Shown here in pieces: positions 60,321-64,000 of a stretch of DNA of 64,000 nucleotides; the first letter of the stretch is position 1, and every line of letters begins with the position of its first letter. Source of the DNA: Lachnospiraceae bacterium (GTDB taxonomy: Bacteria; Bacillota; Clostridia; Lachnospirales; Lachnospiraceae); the NCBI GenBank assembly GCA_949383255.1, contig CASJPF010000006.1, forward strand, positions 1 to 64,000, given 5' to 3'. The translations under genes were made by a program, and so were the position numbers. The notes beneath the pieces are model-generated. The model did no database searches and had not been told where the DNA came from. It worked only from the letters and a program-made list of their open reading frames with translations.

Positions 60321-61727
60321 ATGAGGAAGAAGAAAACAGATTTTATCCCCGCCGTTATCTTTATCTTGTTTTTTGGAATTTTGTTTTTGACAGGAGAACC
60401 AATTTATGTCGGAGATACGTTTCAGCATGAAAATCAGATGGTTATGCGAGAGCCAGGATATGCATTGTTAATTCAGTTGTTAAGGTTTTTAGCGCCCCAA
60501 AAGCATTACTGGATACTAATTGCGTTACAAAATCTGCTGGCGGTTGTGGCAAACAGTATGGTTCTCACTTTTATGCGCCAGCGTTTTTCGTTGCGGTTGC
60601 CAGAGTCATTATTATTTACAGTAATTTTATTGATACCACATCTGATGACTCCATTTTTTTCCAGCACGCATCTTGTGTTGACAAATGCTCTTATGACAGA
60701 GGGAATTTTGTTCTCCTTGTATCCGCTGGCATTTGTAAGTCTTCTAAAGATGATGGAGGCAGGGAAGGCGATAAGTCGTGAAAGTTTTTGTACTATTGGG
60801 TGGTTTTTCCTGTTGTCGATGATTCGCGGTCAGATAATGGTATTGTTTATTGTCTGGTTTCTTGTGGCTTATGCTCTAGCTGTGAAAAATGGGATTTGGG
60901 AAACCAACAAGACGACAGAAAAAGGAAACACGTTTGTGCTCGCAGAAAATATTGCACGTCAGGGCTTGATTGCTGCTTTGGCAGTGATTATTATTGCATT
61001 TTCTGCGCGCAGTATTTTTATTCGCGGGTATAATTTTTTAGAACAGGGACTTTTTATAGAGACTGTTTCTGGAAAGGCGATGTCATTTGCCAATGTGCTG
61101 TATGTGGCAGACCGCGAAGATGGAGAAGCAATTGCAGACGACGCGTTAAGAACACTTTTCTATGAGATATATGACAGTGCAGATGCGAGCAAAATGAATT
61201 ATAAGTATGCGTCGCCGGGGCTGTTAAACAGAGCCAAGCATCATGAGCAGTGTCATGATGAATTGAATTTCACATACTTTGCGGAGCCAACAAAGCAGTT
61301 TCTAATACAGACGCAAGGGCTTTCTGTCGAGCACTATCAGGAGCTGATGGCAGCGGTTGATCAGGTGGCAGAAAAGTTGAGCGCGGCACTGATGCCGCAG
61401 GTTCTGCTGCGTTATCTGCGTAATTATATGAGTGTGACTGCGCTGGGATTTGTGAGAACTGTTTCCTATGAAAATCTTTTGCTGGCATGGTATGCTGTTC
61501 TTGTCTATCTAGCAGCTGTGATGTTGACAATAAAGCTTTTTAGAAGTGATAGAGGAAGTCAGGCAGCACCTTTTATGGCAGTTGTGCTGCTTACAATTAT
61601 AGGAAATGTATGTGCGACAGCACTGATGATACAGTGCACCTCGCGCTATATGATTTATAATTTGCCATTGTTTTATATGGCGGGATTTTTGGAACTGCGG
61701 GAGCTGATAGGAATAAAACAGAAATGA
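60321..61727 (+). CDS. Polytopic membrane protein, possible GT-C glycosyltransferase
   Basis: The 468-aa protein has about ten helices and an acidic loop after the first one (GEPIYVGDTFQHENQMVMREPGY, near 25-45), as in GT-C enzymes. A soluble extracellular stretch of about 120 residues lies between residues 255 and 375. No family is recognised. The ATG at 60321 has a weak AGAGG site; a TTG at 60297 is an alternative that would overlap the dehydrogenase gene. It sits between the TviB-like and TviC-like genes. Confidence 0.7.
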   Translation: MRKKKTDFIPAVIFILFFGILFLTGEPIYVGDTFQHENQMVMREPGYALLIQLLRFLAPQKHYWILIALQNLLAVVANSMVLTFMRQRFSLRLPESLLFTVILLIPHLMTPFFSSTHLVLTNALMTEGILFSLYPLAFVSLLKMMEAGKAISRESFCTIGWFFLLSMIRGQIMVLFIVWFLVAYALAVKNGIWETNKTTEKGNTFVLAENIARQGLIAALAVIIIAFSARSIFIRGYNFLEQGLFIETVSGKAMSFANVLYVADREDGEAIADDALRTLFYEIYDSADASKMNYKYASPGLLNRAKHHEQCHDELNFTYFAEPTKQFLIQTQGLSVEHYQELMAAVDQVAEKLSAALMPQVLLRYLRNYMSVTALGFVRTVSYENLLLAWYAVLVYLAAVMLTIKLFRSDRGSQAAPFMAVVLLTIIGNVCATALMIQCTSRYMIYNLPLFYMAGFLELRELIGIKQK

Positions 61728-62722
61728 GAGGAGAACTAAAGTTCAATATGGGATATTTGGATTTGAAATTTGACAAAGGTAGCACATTTCTTGTGACAGG
61801 TGGAGCGGGATTTATTGGTTCTAACTTATGTGAGGCATTAACAGATATGGGGTATGCAGTGCGATGTCTGGATGACCTTTCCACAGGAAGGGAAGAAAAT
61901 GTACAGATGTTTGTAGACCGGCCGAACTATGTCTTTTTCAAGGGAGATATTAAAGATTTCAATATTTGTATGGAAGCTTGCAAAGGTGTGGATTATGTTT
62001 TGCATCAGGCAGCGTGGGGTTCTGTTCCAAGAAGTATTGAGATGCCTTTGTTTTATGAACAGAATAATATTATGGGGACTCTAAATATGATGGAGGCGGC
62101 AAGGCAGAATGGTGTGAAAAAATTTGTCTATGCATCTAGCTCCTCTGTGTATGGAGATCACCCCGTACTGCCTAAAAAAGAAGGGCAGGAAGGAAATTTG
62201 CTTTCACCCTATGCACTTACAAAGCGCACAGACGAAGAGTATGGAAAACTCTATAAGAAGCTCTATCATTTAGATACCTATGGGCTTCGTTATTTTAATG
62301 TATTTGGTCGCAGACAGGATCCGAATGGTGCTTATGCGGCAGTAATTCCCAAATTTATTAAACAGTTATTAAATGGAGAAGTACCTACAATCAATGGAGA
62401 TGGAAAGCAGTCGCGGGATTTCACTTATATTGACAACGTGATTGAGGCGAATCTTAAGGCGTGTCTTGCGTCAGGTGATGTGGCAGGAGAGGCGTTTAAT
62501 ATAGCTTATGGCGGGCGGGAATACCTAATTGATATTTATTATGATTTGTGCAAGGCGCTTGGCAAGGAAGTGGAACCACAGTTTGGACCAGACCGCGCAG
62601 GAGATATCAAGCACTCTAACGCTGATATTTCCAAGGCGAGAAAGCTACTAGGATATGCGCCGGAGTTTGACTTTGAGCAGGGAATTGCACTTGCAATTGA
62701 CTGGTACAAGGAAAATCTATGA
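61724..62722 (+). CDS. tviC: UDP-N-acetylglucosamine(uronate) 4-epimerase (TviC/WbpP type)
   Basis: The 332-aa SDR enzyme has TFLVTGGAGFIGSNLCEAL near 21, HQAAWGSVPRSIEMPLFYEQNNIMGTLNM near 92, SSSSVYGDHPVLPK near 137 and SPYALTKRTDE near 163 with the catalytic Tyr and Lys. QDPNGAYAAVIPKF near 200 is typical of WbpP/TviC. It interconverts GlcNAc and GalNAc (or their uronates) as UDP sugars. The ATG at 61724 overlaps the previous gene by 4 nt; family length would also fit ATG 61748. Confidence 0.92.
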   Translation: MRGELKFNMGYLDLKFDKGSTFLVTGGAGFIGSNLCEALTDMGYAVRCLDDLSTGREENVQMFVDRPNYVFFKGDIKDFNICMEACKGVDYVLHQAAWGSVPRSIEMPLFYEQNNIMGTLNMMEAARQNGVKKFVYASSSSVYGDHPVLPKKEGQEGNLLSPYALTKRTDEEYGKLYKKLYHLDTYGLRYFNVFGRRQDPNGAYAAVIPKFIKQLLNGEVPTINGDGKQSRDFTYIDNVIEANLKACLASGDVAGEAFNIAYGGREYLIDIYYDLCKALGKEVEPQFGPDRAGDIKHSNADISKARKLLGYAPEFDFEQGIALAIDWYKENL

Positions 62723-63495
62723 AAATCAGCATAAGAATGGATGATATTACACCTGATATGGATTGGAAAAAGTTTCTTAGATTTAAGGAACTTTGCGATT
62801 TGTATCAGATTAAGCCACTTATAGGGGTGGTGCCGGATAATCAGGATGGAAATCTTCATATTGACACCGCAGAATCAACTTTAGCAGAGAATTTTTGGAG
62901 GTATATTAAGAGTTTGCAAAATGAGGGCTGGTGTGTTGCACAACATGGGGTAACACATGTTTATACCACAAAAAAGATGGGGTGTTTTCCACTTAATAGG
63001 CTCTCAGAATTTGCAGGAACAGGGTATGAGAATCAGTATGCAGCACTAAAGTACGGCAGAGATATCCTTCTTTCACATGGGATTGAGACAGAGATATTTA
63101 TGGCACCTGCACATTCATTTGATTGTAATACCATAAAGGCATTACGGAAACTAGGATTTTCTAAAATGACAGACGGTTTTGGTGAAAGACCCTATCTTTG
63201 GAGGGGCATAATATTTTATCCAATTTCATACAGACAGAACAGTTGCCTGAAAAAAAACAGTGGTTACACCACGTTTGTGGTTCATTCCAATACTATGAAT
63301 GATAAAGATTTTGAGCGCTATGAAAAACTTTTTGCAAAATACAAGGACAGATTAATTTCCTACGCAGAATTGATGGTGATTGAGGCACACAAGCGCGGGG
63401 TACTTGAGAAAACAGCAGAGTACGCAATGGCGCTGACAAAATATATACTGGTAAGCGGGAAAAGAATCTTCAAGAACCCAAAAAAAGAATTCTAA
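62719..63495 (+). CDS. Polysaccharide deacetylase-like protein (DUF2334 type)
   Basis: The 258-aa protein has the NodB-like start ISIRMDDITPDMDW with the two metal-site Asp residues at 8 and 9, a HxxxH-type motif CVAQHGVTHVYTT near 74, and IFMAPAHSFDCNTIKALRKLGF near 129. These correspond to motifs of DUF2334/carbohydrate esterase 4-like deacetylases. It lacks a signal peptide, so it would act on cytoplasmic substrates such as lipid-linked sugars. It overlaps the epimerase gene by 4 nt. Confidence 0.8.
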   Translation: MKISIRMDDITPDMDWKKFLRFKELCDLYQIKPLIGVVPDNQDGNLHIDTAESTLAENFWRYIKSLQNEGWCVAQHGVTHVYTTKKMGCFPLNRLSEFAGTGYENQYAALKYGRDILLSHGIETEIFMAPAHSFDCNTIKALRKLGFSKMTDGFGERPYLWRGIIFYPISYRQNSCLKKNSGYTTFVVHSNTMNDKDFERYEKLFAKYKDRLISYAELMVIEAHKRGVLEKTAEYAMALTKYILVSGKRIFKNPKKEF

Positions 63496-63520
63496 GAAGA
63501 TAAAGTTAGAGGGAAAAATT

Positions 63521-64000
63521 ATGACAAATCCGGTAAGAGTATTAAATGTTCTAGGGACAACAAATCTTGGCGGTGCGGAGAGCAGGGTGATGGAGCTGTA
63601 CCGGGCAATGGACAAAAAGAAGGTGCAGTTCGATTTTCTGGTGCACACGGACAAAGAAGGTCAATATGATGCAGAAATACAGCAGCTTGGAGGTAGAATT
63701 TACCATGTTCCACGGTTTCGGGTAATCAATTACTTATCTTATCGCAAGGCACTTCGCAGATTTTTTGGAGAACATAGAGAGTTTGTGGCTGTACAGGGAC
63801 ATATGACAAGTACTGCAGCAATTTATCTGCCAATTGCAAAAAAGGCGGGAATCCCTATGACAATTGCACATGCGCGGAGTGCTGGTGTGGACCGCGGGTT
63901 AAAAGGGTTTGTGACAAGGATACTGCGTAGTTCACTAAAATATAAGGCAGATTATTGTTTTGCCTGCTCTGCTGAGGCGGCGGAGGCAGTCTATGGCAGA
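63521..64000 (+). CDS. GT4 glycosyltransferase, N-terminal part (cut by window end)
   Basis: The first 160 codons show a GT-B acceptor domain with VRVLNVLGTTNLGGAESRVMELY near 5, FDFLVHTDKEGQYDAEIQQLGGRIYHVP near 37 and a GHMTSTAAIYLPIAKKAGIPMTIAHARS stretch near 94-121, as in EpsF/CapM-like GT4 enzymes. AGAGGGAAAAA lies before the ATG. The catalytic donor domain lies beyond position 64000. Confidence 0.88.
   Translation, partial: MTNPVRVLNVLGTTNLGGAESRVMELYRAMDKKKVQFDFLVHTDKEGQYDAEIQQLGGRIYHVPRFRVINYLSYRKALRRFFGEHREFVAVQGHMTSTAAIYLPIAKKAGIPMTIAHARSAGVDRGLKGFVTRILRSSLKYKADYCFACSAEAAEAVYGR

Noticed and set aside
1-64000. Insertion sequences or phage genes
   Set aside because: I saw no transposase, integrase or phage structural protein among the translated frames. 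Only small palindromic repeats suggest mobility.

Overview
The window is 64 kb from a low-G+C Firmicute, most likely a motile member of the Lachnospiraceae (Clostridia). This rests on strong AGGAGG-type ribosome binding sites, occasional TTG and GTG starts, tRNAs without encoded CCA, and the gene order mreB/mbl - two FlgG-like genes - rod-binding protein, recD2 - comF - yvyF and cdaA - cdaR - glmM. Every supported gene reads on the + strand. I see no transposase, phage gene, rRNA or CRISPR array.

Region 1 (1-769) is an eight-tRNA cluster: Asn (cut by the window edge), Glu, an abnormal Thr-like tRNA, a CAT tRNA (Met or Ile2), Asp, Val, Leu and Arg. Region 2 (956-5771) holds cell-shape and flagellar rod genes: a membrane-anchored degenerate LytM/M23 protein, a bactofilin, an MreB/Mbl actin, two rod/hook proteins and a FlgJ-type rod-binding protein. 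Region 3 (5838-14333) holds recD2, comF, yvyF, two unknown membrane proteins, the diadenylate cyclase cdaA with its regulator cdaR, and glmM. Region 4 (14515-14778) is a stand-alone HPr gene with its own terminator.

Region 5 (14904 to the window end) is a very large surface-polysaccharide locus, divided by four recognisable sigma-A-type promoters. Block A (from 14904) has an RmlD-like reductase, GDP-L-fucose synthesis (gmd, fcl), a free-standing Spo0A DNA-binding domain, a polytopic initiating phosphoglycosyltransferase, a Wzz-like co-polymerase with a kinase-like tail, an EpsG-like polymerase, several GT2/GT4 enzymes, a GT52-like transferase, a PglK-like ABC flippase, and an MBOAT/SGNH O-acylation pair. 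Block B (promoter 35311-35339) makes CMP-pseudaminic acid (PseB, C, F, I, H, G). It adds an acetyltransferase-formyltransferase fusion and a PIG-L deacetylase, suggesting an N-formylated or otherwise remodelled nonulosonate, and it ends in a very large acyltransferase/GT-C fusion. Block C (promoter 45497-45525) looks like a Fuc4NAc-type decoration module: WecE-like aminotransferase, GT-C-like membrane protein, GNAT, ArnC/GtrB-like transferase. Block D (promoter 50284-50312) has a Wzy/WaaL-like protein, a PglF/PglE/PglC/PglA-like set with an ATP-grasp enzyme where an N-acetyltransferase is expected, a TviB/TviC pair for UDP-GalNAcA, another GT-C-like protein, a deacetylase-like protein and a GT4 cut by the window end.

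Intergenic palindromes bounded by GTAACAG/CTGTTAC recur between these blocks. Together the genes describe one or two complex capsule/EPS structures containing fucose, pseudaminic acid derivatives, 4-amino-6-deoxy sugars and acidic GalNAcA. Functions are inferred from recognised sequence motifs and neighbourhood; no database search was possible.
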